Assembly: GCA_027364845.1 (NCBI GenBank)
Contig: DAHXOO010000015.1
Location: 1 to 55,341 of the forward strand
DNA length: 55,341 bases
DNA from: Pseudomonadota bacterium
Lineage (GTDB): Bacteria > Pseudomonadota > Gammaproteobacteria > Acidiferrobacterales > UBA6901
Direction: 5' to 3'
The position numbers and the translations under genes were made by a program. Shown one piece after another: positions 37,567 through 47,025 of the stretch. A model generated the notes under the pieces. The model ran no database searches and had not been told where the DNA came from. It was given only the letters and a program-made list of their open reading frames with translations. Every line of letters starts with the position of its first letter. Position 1 is the first letter of the stretch.

Positions 37567-39594
37567 TCAATTGGGCCTGTGCAGATAACCCTTCGAGTAG
37601 CCGTGTTCCGAAATCATGGATGAAATCTGCTCTGCGGGCACTGGCCGGCTGAACAAGAATCCCTGGGCCTCCTCGCATCCGTGGTGCCGCAGAAATTCCA
37701 TGTGCTGCAACTCTTCCACTCCCTCGGCCACCAGTCCCATCTTGAGACTGCGGGCAAGGTTGGATATTGCAACCGTTATCGCCATGTCCTTTTCGCTGGC
37801 TGTAAGATCTTTGATGAAAGCCCGGTCAAGCTTTAGATAATCTACTGGAAACTGGCGCAGATAGCTCAGCGACGAGTAACCAGTTCCGAAATCATCCAGC
37901 GAAATGGCGACCCCGAGATCCTTGATCTGAAGCATCATGTCGATAGCGGCATCGGTATTCTCGATGAGCAGACTTTCGGTCAGCTCTAGCTCGAGCCATT
38001 TCGGTGAGAGGCCGGTTTCCTGAAGCACGCTGCTCAGCGTTCGGACCAGACTGCCATTGCGGAACTGGCGCGACGAGATGTTCACGGAAACCCGGATCGG
38101 CGGCAGACCCTGAGCCTGCCAAGCAGCGTTTTGGAGGCAGGCCGTGCGCAACACCCAGGTACCGACCGGCACTATCAACCCCGACTCCTCGAGGACCGGC
38201 AGAAATTTGTCCGGCGCCAAAATACCCGACTGCGGGTGATTCCAGCGCAGCAGCGCCTCGGTGCCGACTATTTTCCCGGTAGCGAGAAGCACACGTGGCT
38301 GATAGAAGAGTATGAACTCTTCATTTCTCAGGGCACGCTGAAGCGCCGTTTCCAGTCCCAGACGCTCCATCGCCCGCAAATTCATGTCTTTGGTGAAGAA
38401 CTCGTAGCGGTTTCTGCCAGATTCCTTGGCCCGGTACATTGCGGCATCCGCATCCTTGATGAGATGCTCGGCGGTTTTCCCGTCCTTCGGATATATAGCG
38501 ATACCTATGCTGGCGCCAGCAGTGATCTCATGGCCCCCGATCAGCACGGCTTCGCCGAGCTGATCGATGATGCGCTGGGCCAGCCGCGCAGCATCTTCTA
38601 CCCGTTCGAGGCCGTCCATCAGGACAGCAAATTCGTCGCCGCCCATGCGGAAGATCGGGTCGCTTTCCCGCACGCTGCGACGGATGCGGACCACCGCCTC
38701 GAGTAGCAGCTTGTCCCCAGCTTCGTGGCCCAAACTGTCATTGACCACCTTGAATCGGTCAAGATCAATCAGCATGATACAGAACATCCTGGAGCTTCGG
38801 CCGCAGCGGGTCGCAGTCTCGCGCACATGCGCGGTGAAGCTCGCACGGTTCGGTAAGCCGGTAAGCGGATCCTGGTATATCTGGTAATGCGCGCTGTTCA
38901 CATGGGACAACCGATCCGGCTGCTGCCTCCTGACGACACGATTAGCGCGTCGCGCGAGAAGCACGACAACGAAGTACAGAGCAGACAGCGTCGCTAGCGC
39001 TGTGAGCAATACTTGCAGTTGCGCTTTGTCAATGCGCCTGACGAGACCGGTAACCGTGGAATGAACTTCGATCACCCCCTGAACAGGACCGAAGGCGCTT
39101 GAGCGTACCGGCAGGAATGACAGCACCCGGCTCGGCTCCGGCATGATGCGCGCCAGCAAGGAGCGCTGGTTATCAAGGTCGATGATGCTCGTTGCATGGC
39201 CGGCGCGCGCATCGGAAAACTGGGCAGGGTGGGAAACCATCGCGCCGATCCCGGACTGGCCGGAGGAAAAAACGGTGAGCCCGTTCAGTGTGTATAGCTT
39301 CACATCGGTGATATCGAGTCCGCGGATGAGGGAGCGGACCTCGCGCTTCAGGCGTCCATTGCGCCGCCCCAATGGCGGCCGTGCAGCAGGCCCGCGCGTC
39401 GCATCGTGCAAGATCCCTTGGGAACTGGTCCCAAGGCTGTTGACCAGGACCCTTGCAACGGCGAAGTTGGCATGCGTTGCCTGCTCTTCGGCCATGCTGA
39501 CAACGCCGTGACGATAGATGGCGGACAGACAAACTGCCGCCATCGCAATGGCCAGGACGCCCGCTATCGGCACATAGCGAAAGGGATTAAACAT
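37567..39594 (-). CDS. membrane GGDEF-EAL cyclic-di-GMP protein
   Basis: 675 residues. An N-terminal membrane helix (about 9-28), a periplasmic sensor region to about 200 and a second helix (about 195-215), then a GGDEF domain with intact RMGGDEFAVL and an inhibitory I-site RESD five residues before it, then an EAL domain with intact EALLRW, DDFGTGYSSLSYL and DYLKLDRAFI. Both catalytic signatures look functional, so it may make and break c-di-GMP depending on the signal; most such hybrids have one dominant activity. The ligand of the sensor part is unknown. A PilZ effector gene lies 3 kb away. Confidence 0.93.
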   Translation of the reverse strand: MFNPFRYVPIAGVLAIAMAAVCLSAIYRHGVVSMAEEQATHANFAVARVLVNSLGTSSQGILHDATRGPAARPPLGRRNGRLKREVRSLIRGLDITDVKLYTLNGLTVFSSGQSGIGAMVSHPAQFSDARAGHATSIIDLDNQRSLLARIMPEPSRVLSFLPVRSSAFGPVQGVIEVHSTVTGLVRRIDKAQLQVLLTALATLSALYFVVVLLARRANRVVRRQQPDRLSHVNSAHYQIYQDPLTGLPNRASFTAHVRETATRCGRSSRMFCIMLIDLDRFKVVNDSLGHEAGDKLLLEAVVRIRRSVRESDPIFRMGGDEFAVLMDGLERVEDAARLAQRIIDQLGEAVLIGGHEITAGASIGIAIYPKDGKTAEHLIKDADAAMYRAKESGRNRYEFFTKDMNLRAMERLGLETALQRALRNEEFILFYQPRVLLATGKIVGTEALLRWNHPQSGILAPDKFLPVLEESGLIVPVGTWVLRTACLQNAAWQAQGLPPIRVSVNISSRQFRNGSLVRTLSSVLQETGLSPKWLELELTESLLIENTDAAIDMMLQIKDLGVAISLDDFGTGYSSLSYLRQFPVDYLKLDRAFIKDLTASEKDMAITVAISNLARSLKMGLVAEGVEELQHMEFLRHHGCEEAQGFLFSRPVPAEQISSMISEHGYSKGYLHRPN

Positions 39595-40494
39595 TATTTA
39601 TCTCTTTCCAAAATTATAATCCGCCTCCGTGCGAACCAGCGGGCGCCGCAGAACACCCTTGTAGCCATATCGGCCGAAGAATGCAGAAACTTTAGGTGAA
39701 GCGGCCGTTAAGCCGGCGACCGGATCCAGGCCGGAATGAATAGTGGTTATCCTGCAGAAACAGCCTGTTGCGGATACAACGTGCGGATTTCTGGCGATCC
39801 ATGAGACACCGGAGGAAGCAGCTCGACCACTGGGGATCGATTCAAGATGTCCGCCGCTCAGGCGGTGTCGCGCGACACTCGAACACCACTATCCGGTCCC
39901 GGTGTGTTGGTCGTACCGCCCGTGGGCTGGCGGAAGCAAACCCTACGCCCGCATGTTGATCAAGCCTAAGACCTGAGATCAAAAATTCTTTGGCTGGACA
40001 CGCGGCATACTGCATGATCGTGCCGGTTTAAAGATGCTGTTGGCGAAATGTGCCCACCGTGAGCACACTAACCCGGCCAATGTCTCCCAATTGTGCCCGA
40101 AGCGGATTCAGGTATGCGAGGCATCATAACCTGGACAGCCTCTTTGTCTGCACTGCAAATGCGGAGATCATCCAAGCCGCGTCGCCACACTAAATCATTG
40201 CAGCAGATGTGGGTGATGGCGAGACGACGCGGCACACGCCGCAGCGCGCCATCAAGACCCGCTCCACCGCCGCCAGGAAGCCGAGTGCGCGGTCCGGCTT
40301 GATGCGGCTGCACCGGTCCGATGCCCGATACCGCAACGACTGCGCATCGACCGAAGGCAACGGCCTTGCAAAGCGACGTGCCGCGGGATCGACAGCATCG
40401 CTCAATTTCCGGCGGTCGCTCGTAAAACGAAACAACAGCAAACAGGGCACCGTGAATACGGTTGATGATGGTTTATGAAACAGAAAACGGGGTG
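39595..40494. other. 900-bp region without a supported gene
   Basis: Several overlapping short frames on both strands are low-complexity and unrecognised. It lies upstream of the GGDEF-EAL gene (its promoter side) and downstream of DUF1820. No repeat, hairpin with T-run or known regulatory box was noticed. Confidence 0.45.
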
Positions 40495-40848
40495 TTATTC
40501 CGGTTTTCCTTTGGGCGGCGCTTCTGCGAACGGTCCAATCTGACGCACAAAGGAGGAGACATCCTCAGCCTTGCCACTCAACGGCACAATCTTGGCAATA
40601 CCTTGCTTTGCCACCTCGTCGATGCGGATGATGGCGTGTACCGGAATGCGCGCAACCTGCACCCCGTCGAATTCGGCTTTCAGGCGCTCCTCGCCCGGAT
40701 CGATCACTACGGAGGATTTCTCCCCGAATGTGATACCTTCGACCGCGACGAAGCCATACAGATCACCCTGGCTCACTCTTTTGGCGTAGAGCTCGTAGAC
40801 CTTACCCTGATTGAGAAACGTCACCCGATACAAGCACTTCTTCGCCAT
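40495..40848 (-). CDS. DUF1820 family protein
   Basis: 117 residues. Short cytosolic protein of the DUF1820 family common in gammaproteobacteria: YRVTFLNQGKVYELYAKRV at the start, LYGFVAVEGITFGEKSSVVIDP, RLKAEFDGVQVARIPVHAIIRIDEV, shown here across residues 55-79, then a polar Pro/Lys tail. The function is unknown. It is divergent from the phosphoribulokinase gene with about 230 bp between. Confidence 0.82.
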   Translation of the reverse strand: MAKKCLYRVTFLNQGKVYELYAKRVSQGDLYGFVAVEGITFGEKSSVVIDPGEERLKAEFDGVQVARIPVHAIIRIDEVAKQGIAKIVPLSGKAEDVSSFVRQIGPFAEAPPKGKPE

Positions 40849-41076
40849 CTGCGTCGCCTCACGTTACCATTGCATAGCATAGCACCGCATGACCTACCGG
40901 TCATGGATGCTGGCCATCGGATGATCACCACCGGCCCGGAGTTTGACAAGCCCAGGACACGCGCTTCAATATGAGGGTGCAACGTCGCCGCCAGCATGGA
41001 GGCAGGGGTCGATACCTCCTCCTCGGGCAGCCGCGGCGATCCACCCGGCTATCACCGGTATGGCGGACGGCTTCCC

Positions 41077-42006
41077 ATGTCGAAAGCACATCCCATCGTT
41101 GCGGTTACAGGATCTGCCGGCTCAGGCACGACCACGATCAGGCACGCCTTCAGCGACATATTCCGCCGCCAGGGGATCCGTGCCGCATTTGTCGAGGGCG
41201 ACAGCTTTCAGCGCTACGACCGCGAAACCATGGCGCAGGTGATCGCCCAAGCGCAGGTGGCGGGACTGGCCCTGAGCCATTTCGGGCCGGACGTCAATCT
41301 GTTCGAACGGCTTGAGGCGCTGTTTGCGGAATACGCCCGCAATGGCGGCGGACAGACCAGGCTTTGTATCACCGAGGACAATTGCCAGAAGCTCAGCCAG
41401 GAACCCGGAACCTTTACGCCCTGGGAACCGCTGCCCGCTGGGACAGACCTGCTTTTCTACGAAGGTCTGCACGGCGGCGTCGTGGCGCGCACCTGGACGC
41501 GCCGGCAGATGAGCCCGTCACATAATCCTACCGTGATCGAGCGCCGTTCGCGCGACAGCGGCAATGGCGTGGATGTCGCCCAGCACGTCGACCTGCTCCT
41601 CGGCGTGGTTCCAGTCGTCAATCTCGAGTGGATCCAGAAAATACACCGCGATACCCGCACCAGGGGCTACTCCGCGGAGGCGGTAACCGATACGATACTG
41701 CGGCGCATGCGCGATTACGTGAATTTCATCGTGCCACAGTTCTCCGTCACTGACATCAATTTCCAGCGCGTCCCGGTAGTGGACACCTCCAATCCGTTTG
41801 TCGCGCGCGATGTGCCGATCGACAGCGAAAGCGTCGTGGTCATTCGCTTTCGCGAGCCTTACAGCTTCAACTTCCCGGAATTGCTGCGTAAGATTCATGG
41901 TTCGTTCATGTCGCGTCCCAATACCCTCGTGATACCCGGAGGCTATATCGGGCATGCACTCGAGGTCATCTGCGCACCGCTCATATACCAGTTGTGCGAA
42001 AAATGA
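41077..42006 (+). CDS. prk: phosphoribulokinase
   Basis: Phosphorylates ribulose 5-phosphate to ribulose 1,5-bisphosphate in the Calvin-Benson-Bassham cycle. 309 residues, proteobacterial class I type. P-loop VTGSAGSGTTTIRHAF at the N-terminus, FVEGDSFQRYDRETM, then HFGPDVNLFERLEALF, FYEGLHGGV near residue 130 and IQKIHRDTRTRGYS near 190. The ATG at 41077 is chosen because the family starts just before the P-loop; the frame opens earlier at 40996. RuBisCO is not in this window. This gene is the firmest sign of autotrophy. Confidence 0.95.
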   Translation: MSKAHPIVAVTGSAGSGTTTIRHAFSDIFRRQGIRAAFVEGDSFQRYDRETMAQVIAQAQVAGLALSHFGPDVNLFERLEALFAEYARNGGGQTRLCITEDNCQKLSQEPGTFTPWEPLPAGTDLLFYEGLHGGVVARTWTRRQMSPSHNPTVIERRSRDSGNGVDVAQHVDLLLGVVPVVNLEWIQKIHRDTRTRGYSAEAVTDTILRRMRDYVNFIVPQFSVTDINFQRVPVVDTSNPFVARDVPIDSESVVVIRFREPYSFNFPELLRKIHGSFMSRPNTLVIPGGYIGHALEVICAPLIYQLCEK

Positions 42007-42026
42007 CTGATCGGCCATGCGTCGGG

Positions 42027-42047
42027 GTGGCGCCACTCACGCGCCAC
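42027..42047. terminator. hairpin between convergent prk and pilZ genes
   Basis: A 7-bp stem GTGGCGC/GCGCCAC with a 7-nt loop in the 45-bp gap between convergent stops. There is no T-run on either side, so it is only a possible bidirectional terminator. Confidence 0.35.
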
Positions 42048-42051
42048 GAGG

Positions 42052-42456
42052 CTACATCGGGTGCAGCAGCTTCATAAGGTCGGCGTAGACCACTTGGCCG
42101 TACCTGCCGAAATTGAGCGCTATCCCATCCGATTCCACCCGGACAACACGCGCCGGCACGTAACGCATGACCGGCACGCCTTTGAGCGTATAGCGGAAGG
42201 CAACGTCCAGGAGCGTGCCGACCGGTATCGGCTCCTGGGCTCCCTCCAGGAATGCGCCCTGCAAGCTGAGATTACGGATCGGCCATTCTCCGAAGGAGGT
42301 CAGACACTGGCCAAGGGTGACTTTCATGTAGATGGGTTTGCGTGGGCAGCGGCGCTGATCCGGCCCGCTCGCCTCTCTGGCGACGATACGCGTCAACCCA
42401 CTGTTCTCGCCATCGTTGTACTTACTGAACCGCTCGTAGCTTGCGCTCTTTCTCAT
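42052..42456 (-). CDS. PilZ domain protein
   Basis: 134 residues from the ATG at 42456. c-di-GMP-binding signature: RRCPRKPIYMKV (RxxxR) near residue 35 and IRNLSLQGAFLEG (N-x-S-x-x-G) near 60, the latter followed by the beta-barrel. The start is fixed by GGAGGTGATC 3 nt before the ATG, a ten-base match to the 16S anti-Shine-Dalgarno end. Longer frames to 42534 cross this site. It could be the effector of the nearby GGDEF-EAL protein (inference). Confidence 0.88.
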   Translation of the reverse strand: MRKSASYERFSKYNDGENSGLTRIVAREASGPDQRRCPRKPIYMKVTLGQCLTSFGEWPIRNLSLQGAFLEGAQEPIPVGTLLDVAFRYTLKGVPVMRYVPARVVRVESDGIALNFGRYGQVVYADLMKLLHPM

Positions 42457-42765
42457 CAGGATCACCTCCATGCGCTTTAATGTTAACTGCCGTTCGCACG
42501 ACACGAGCGACACATTGAAGCCTGTATCCAGCAACTCGCACCCCGGTAAGGAATTGACCGCCCGCAGGCATGGGTACTCCAGCTTGCGCGGCCCCCGTTC
42601 AAGGGCGATTTTATGGGAGTTTGAGGATACGTGGGGTCAGGAGTTTCACCATTCGGCGCCGGTTTTCGCAGCTTCGTCGCCGTGGTAATAGACGCCCGGC
42701 GCAAGCGGGTGCCCACACACGCAATCGCAGGTCCTTGAGACGGCATCCCGGCATGACAGTCGGCT
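42457..42765. other. intergenic region pilZ-dsrB terminator
   Basis: About 310 bp with no supported gene. The pilZ promoter should lie here. No clear boxes were recognised. Confidence 0.4.
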
Positions 42766-42792
42766 AAAAAAAACGGTGCATCCTTGCACCGT
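42766..42792 (-). terminator. Rho-independent terminator of dsrAB
   Basis: A perfect 8-bp stem ACGGTGCA/TGCACCGT (42773-42780, 42785-42792) with a 4-nt loop, followed on the minus strand by eight T. It lies 240 bp after the dsrB stop, with no supported gene between. Confidence 0.88.
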
Positions 42793-43030
42793 ACGCACAG
42801 GAAACCTCACCTTAGGGGCTGTGACCATTCAGCCACTCATCGTGGCTACACCCGGCTCCAAAGCCAACAGCAGCGTCCATTGCGGGAAAATCCGGCGGAA
42901 CTACCGCGAATGGTCTCGATTACCGGCCGCTCCGACCCGATGTTCACCAACTCCGGAGCGGTGCAGAATGCGCCCACCCCACGCCCTGAGGGATGCACAA
43001 CACGACCCAGGGCGCCAGGCGGCGTCTTCA

Positions 43031-44125
43031 CTAGAAGCGGATATGGGTGGACGCATTCAGGCTTGCACGCGATCCACGCCAGTTATCGATATGGAACTTC
43101 GTGAACGGCAGGCCGGTCAGTTCGAAGAAGCGCGGCCAGCCGATGCGCTCGACCCACTCGCCGACGCGCTCCCAATCCTTGGCATCTTCCTTGTAGACAC
43201 GCAGGATGTTCTTCACGATCGCCGCTACCTCAGGCCAACGCGGTGGGTTGTTGGGGATACCCGCCGCCACAAGCTTGTGGAACATCGGCTTGGAGCGGGC
43301 ATTGGAGTTCTTGCCACCCACCCAGATCGCGAACTTGGAATGCTCAGGGTCGTTGATCTGCATCGGCGGGCAGGGCGGATAGCAGGCCCCACAGCAGATA
43401 CACTTCTTCTCATCGACTTCGAGTGAGGGCTTGCCGTTGACCATCGCTGGGCGGATGGCCGCCACCGGACAGCGTGCCACCACCGAGGGCCGTTCGCAGA
43501 TGTTGGCCACGAGATCGTGGTTGATCTTGGGCGGCTTGGTGTGCTGGATGTTGATGGCGATGTCGCCCTGGCCGCCGCAGTTGATCTGGCAGCACGAGGT
43601 CGTGATACGCACACGGTTCGGCATCTCCTCACGGATAAACTCCTGGTGCAGCTCATCCATCAGCGACTTGACTGCACCCGAGGCATCGGAGGCCGGAATG
43701 TCGCAGTGCAGCCAGCCCTGGGTGTGGGAAATCATCGAAACCGAGTTCCCCGTTCCACCTACAGGAAAACCTTCCTGCCCAAGCTTGTCGATGAGGCGCT
43801 GCGCTTTCTCGAAGGAACTCACCATGAACTCGATGTTGCTGCGGATAGTGAAGCGCACATGGCCTTCAGCGTACTTGTCGGCGATGTCGCAGAGCTTGCG
43901 TATCGTGTGCACATCCATCTGGCGCTGGGTGCCGGCGCGCACTGTCCAGATCTCGTCACCGCTGTGCGCCACGTGATGCAACACACCGGGACGCGGCCGG
44001 TCGTGCCAGGCCCATTGCCCGTAGTTGCGGCGCATGAGGGGGTGCATGTACTGGAAGTGGTCAGGTACGCCACTCTCTATGGCCATGCGCTGCTTGCTGC
44101 CACCCGTTGTCTGGGCTGTAGTCAT
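43031..44125 (-). CDS. dsrB: dissimilatory sulfite reductase beta subunit
   Basis: 364 residues. Partner of DsrA in the sirohaem enzyme, which in sulfur oxidisers works in reverse, from sulfide level to sulfite. Sirohaem-cluster cysteines: C141, C178, C179 and C183 (TTSCCQINCGG), and the ferredoxin domain C242, C245, C248, C252 (CICCGACYPPC). Length and motifs are normal. It starts 43 bp after the dsrA stop with an AGGAGA ribosome site and is the last gene before the terminator. The reverse direction is inferred from context; the dsr electron-transfer and sulfur-relay genes that usually follow are not present. Confidence 0.95.
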   Translation of the reverse strand: MTTAQTTGGSKQRMAIESGVPDHFQYMHPLMRRNYGQWAWHDRPRPGVLHHVAHSGDEIWTVRAGTQRQMDVHTIRKLCDIADKYAEGHVRFTIRSNIEFMVSSFEKAQRLIDKLGQEGFPVGGTGNSVSMISHTQGWLHCDIPASDASGAVKSLMDELHQEFIREEMPNRVRITTSCCQINCGGQGDIAINIQHTKPPKINHDLVANICERPSVVARCPVAAIRPAMVNGKPSLEVDEKKCICCGACYPPCPPMQINDPEHSKFAIWVGGKNSNARSKPMFHKLVAAGIPNNPPRWPEVAAIVKNILRVYKEDAKDWERVGEWVERIGWPRFFELTGLPFTKFHIDNWRGSRASLNASTHIRF

Positions 44126-44168
44126 TGCTGTCTCCTAACTGGGATTCGCGGATGATCCAAATCGGCCG

Positions 44169-45404
44169 TCATTGTTTGGCGCCAGCTCTGCGCTCAATCC
44201 ACCGCTCCGCCTCTTCTTGCCATGTGTCGGTGCGAATGAATGGGTTGCTGCGCGGATGCGCCAGCATGGCGGGTTCGGGCTCGATGCCGATGCCCTCCAG
44301 AAAATTGGACAGGCCGATGCGCTCGATCATTTCCCCACAGCGCTCGTGCTCCAGGCCGTTCTCGGCCCAGAAATCGATGGTGTTCTTGCCGAGATCGACG
44401 AGCTTCTCGAAATCCTCGTCGGTATCGAGTTTCATGAATGGCACGATGACGGTGCCCATGAGGTCGCCGATTTTGAGCGTGCGCTTGCCGCCCATGAGGA
44501 TGGTGACGCCACGGTCCTTACCTGGTGACAGCGCCTTGGTCATAACGTTGATGCAGTGCATACACCTAACGCAGTTGCGGTTGTCGATTTCGAGTGTGTC
44601 GTCCGTCTTGAGCCTCAGCGACCGGGTCGGGCAGCGGGTTATAACGTTATCGATCACATACTCGCGGCCTTTGGCGGTAACGAACTTCTTTACCTCTTCC
44701 TGCTTTACCTGGATGTCATCGCGCCAGGTGCCGATAACAGCCATGTCTGAACGCTGGATCGAGTTCATGCAGTCATTGCCACACCCCGAGAACTTGAACT
44801 TGAACTTGTAGGGCAGCGCCGGGCGGTGAAGGTCGTCGGTAAAAGTGTTCATCACGGTGCGATGCGCACGACCCTCGTCGAAGCAGGAGTGCTCGCAACG
44901 CGCATGTCCGACGCAGGACATCGAAGTGCGCACCGACGGGCCAGCTCCACCCATGTCGAACCCGAGCTCGTTGATCTCATCGAATGCGGCCTGGACATTT
45001 TCAGTGGAGCAACCCTGAAACATAATATCTCCACTCTGGCCGTGCAGCGCTATGAGCCCGGAGCCATGCTTCTCCCAAATGTCACAGAATTTGCGCAGTA
45101 TGCTGGTATCGTAGTGCATGCCCGGCGAGGGCATGATGCGCAGCGTATGAAACTCGGCCGACTCTGGGAATTTGTCGGCCACTTCGGAGAATCGGGGAAT
45201 CACGCCGCCGCCGTAGCCGATGACACTTGCCGTGCCGCCCTTCCAGTATCCTTTGCGTGTTTCGTAGGAGTGTTCCAGCTGTCCCAGCAGGTCCACCATC
45301 ATGTCCTTGTCTTTCGCGAGCCGCTTGAGCCCGGTCACAAAGCTCGGCCACGGACCGGTCTCCAGTTGATCGAGCATTGGTGTTTCAAACATCTTCTTTG
45401 TCAC
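44169..45404 (-). CDS. dsrA: dissimilatory sulfite reductase alpha subunit
   Basis: 411 residues. Sirohaem-[4Fe-4S] ligands: C164 and C170 (SMSCVGHARC, C-x5-C) and C208, C212 (SGCGNDC, C-x3-C). A ferredoxin domain follows with C278, C281, C284 (NCVRCMHC). WKGGTASVIGYGGGVIPRF near residue 55 is a typical DsrA segment. The GTG at 45404 has AAGGAG 7 nt before it, while an in-frame ATG at 45392 is the alternative. An FNR-type box lies 141 bp upstream. A stand-alone dsrAB pair without dsrEFH, dsrC or dsrMKJOP is unusual for sulfur oxidisers. Confidence 0.95.
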   Translation of the reverse strand: MTKKMFETPMLDQLETGPWPSFVTGLKRLAKDKDMMVDLLGQLEHSYETRKGYWKGGTASVIGYGGGVIPRFSEVADKFPESAEFHTLRIMPSPGMHYDTSILRKFCDIWEKHGSGLIALHGQSGDIMFQGCSTENVQAAFDEINELGFDMGGAGPSVRTSMSCVGHARCEHSCFDEGRAHRTVMNTFTDDLHRPALPYKFKFKFSGCGNDCMNSIQRSDMAVIGTWRDDIQVKQEEVKKFVTAKGREYVIDNVITRCPTRSLRLKTDDTLEIDNRNCVRCMHCINVMTKALSPGKDRGVTILMGGKRTLKIGDLMGTVIVPFMKLDTDEDFEKLVDLGKNTIDFWAENGLEHERCGEMIERIGLSNFLEGIGIEPEPAMLAHPRSNPFIRTDTWQEEAERWIERRAGAKQ

Positions 45405-45538
45405 GGCGGTTCTCCTTACGTTGATCGGCTACGACCAGGCGCGTCCGACAATGTGACGACAACGCCGTTACGGCCATATCGGACGGGCAATGGTCATGCG
45501 TCGGGTGCAAACGGTAACCAACCGGTCAGGGCGAATGA

Positions 45539-45552
45539 TTGACCCAGATCAA
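45539..45552 (-). promoter_or_regulatory. FNR/DNR-type box upstream of dsrAB
   Basis: TTGAC-CCAG-ATCAA. A TACCGT hexamer on the minus strand at 45516-45511 would give a start near 45504, again a -41.5 spacing, although that -10 is only a 3 of 6 match. Confidence 0.65.
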
Positions 45553-46083
45553 GTTAACCGCAGAACGTTGGATATCATTGGGATAGATACAAACATCTCT
45601 TTTGGGATAGAAGAAAGATTGTTCAACTGCCCTGGAAATTTTGTAAGATATTGTATTAAAATGATAAATATATTCATATCGGTACTTTTTACATCATTCC
45701 GGAACGGACAGACTCGGATCGGTTTCAAATACGTGCGACGTCGATCCGGCGCAAGCAGGCTTTGCGTCCAGTCAGAAGTCGCTCGTGCCGACAGTCATGA
45801 TGGCACCCCAGTCTGTTGCGGTAGAAATGCTTGGCACACAGCGCACAACCCCGGTGCCGGACTATCTGAGCGATGATTGAGCTCCCGGCTACCACCGCGC
45901 CGCACACGCAACTTGAGAGGCGGCGTACCGACCGCGACCAAGCAACGGTGGCATTGAGGATCACACCGCAATAGATTTCCAGCGCTGATGGACCACCGAA
46001 CTTCCCTTCGGCAACCCCCTCAAAGCCAGTGTTGTCGCTGCGGAGCAATCATGTCAGTCTTTCTAGACCTAGGAGATTTGTGA
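45553..46083. other. AT-rich intergenic region between dsrA and the SCO1 gene
   Basis: About 530 bp between divergent genes. The part 45580-45700 is strongly AT-rich (for example TAAAATGATAAATATATTC), unlike the surrounding GC-rich DNA, and may be a bent promoter or nucleoid-protein site. No gene was seen. Confidence 0.5.
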
Positions 46084-46713
46084 ATGAAACGCAATACGGC
46101 CGTAGCCTTGACCCTTTCGGTGGTTATCGCCCTGGTGCTGGGCGCAGCCATCGCGCGGTTCACACACCGCGGCTGGCACATCCCCTTTTTGGCCTCGAGC
46201 GGCGGAGGCATAACTACACTGCATCCGCCGCGGGCGCTTACTGCCTTCACACTGTACGATACGCACGATCGGGCATTTGGTTTGCCGCAGCTGCGCGGAC
46301 ACTGGAGTTTTGTATATTTCGGCTACACCCACTGTGACGATACCTGCCCGGCGACACTTACTACTTTTAAGCGGCTGCACCACCTCGTCGGCGGAAAGGC
46401 GCAGGATATACAGTATGTTTTTGTGTCGGTAGACCCAAAACGCGACACCGCGCCCGTATTGGCACGCTACCTGAACCAGTTCCATCCCGGATTTGTAGGC
46501 ATCACTGGTGACAACCAGGCGCTGGACACACTCGCCCGGCAGATGGGGGTCTATTACAGACCCAACCGGCATGATGGCGCGAGCTACGAAGTGGGCCACA
46601 GCGATGAGATTTATCTGGTCGATCCCGAGGCCCGCCTGAGCGCGGTGTTCTCGGCACCCGCACGCGCCAGAACTTTGGCACGTGGCTTACGCGCGCTGCG
46701 CTCTAACGGATAG
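46084..46713 (+). CDS. SCO1/SenC copper chaperone
   Basis: 209 residues. Thioredoxin-fold protein that delivers copper to the CuA site of cytochrome c oxidase; anchored by an N-terminal helix (about 8-24) facing the periplasm. The copper ligands are visible: THCDDTCPATL (C-x3-C near residue 83) and the distal His in EVGHSDEIYLVDP. VSVDPKRDT and YRPN support the family. AGGAG lies 8 nt before the ATG. It is followed by haem A synthase after 310 bp, a common pairing of aa3-oxidase assembly genes. Confidence 0.92.
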   Translation: MKRNTAVALTLSVVIALVLGAAIARFTHRGWHIPFLASSGGGITTLHPPRALTAFTLYDTHDRAFGLPQLRGHWSFVYFGYTHCDDTCPATLTTFKRLHHLVGGKAQDIQYVFVSVDPKRDTAPVLARYLNQFHPGFVGITGDNQALDTLARQMGVYYRPNRHDGASYEVGHSDEIYLVDPEARLSAVFSAPARARTLARGLRALRSNG

Positions 46714-47025
46714 CGCGCAGCGATCCGTAGCTCCCCTGTGTGGTATCCCAGCACTCCAGAGGTGCCGACCCGAGCGCACAGCATGCCCAATCGGCTGGCG
46801 GGCCGGACGCGGCAAACCGCGGCTGGATCATTTATAATACCGCTCCGGTCTGCGGTCCGGTCAGGGGATTTCCGGCACGCAATGCCCGCTTTCATAAACA
46901 CTGTCGTAATCCGCCACGCGGGTCGCGCCTTGAATCCCAGGGACCTACGCCCCGGTGCGGTGTATGCGCACCGCACGCCGTCGGACCCCCGGAATACCAT
47001 CCATTTCGCTACGGAACTCTGACCC
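46714..47025. other. intergenic region SCO1-ctaA
   Basis: About 310 bp with no supported gene or clear motif. Confidence 0.4.

Noticed and set aside
39957-39966. TTGATCAA as a regulatory box
   Set aside because: The four-base spacer of an FNR site is missing and it is not near a gene start.
42846-43031. 61-codon GTG frame between dsrB and its terminator
   Set aside because: No family, no ribosome site and unusual composition; treated as untranslated 3' region, although a small protein cannot be excluded.
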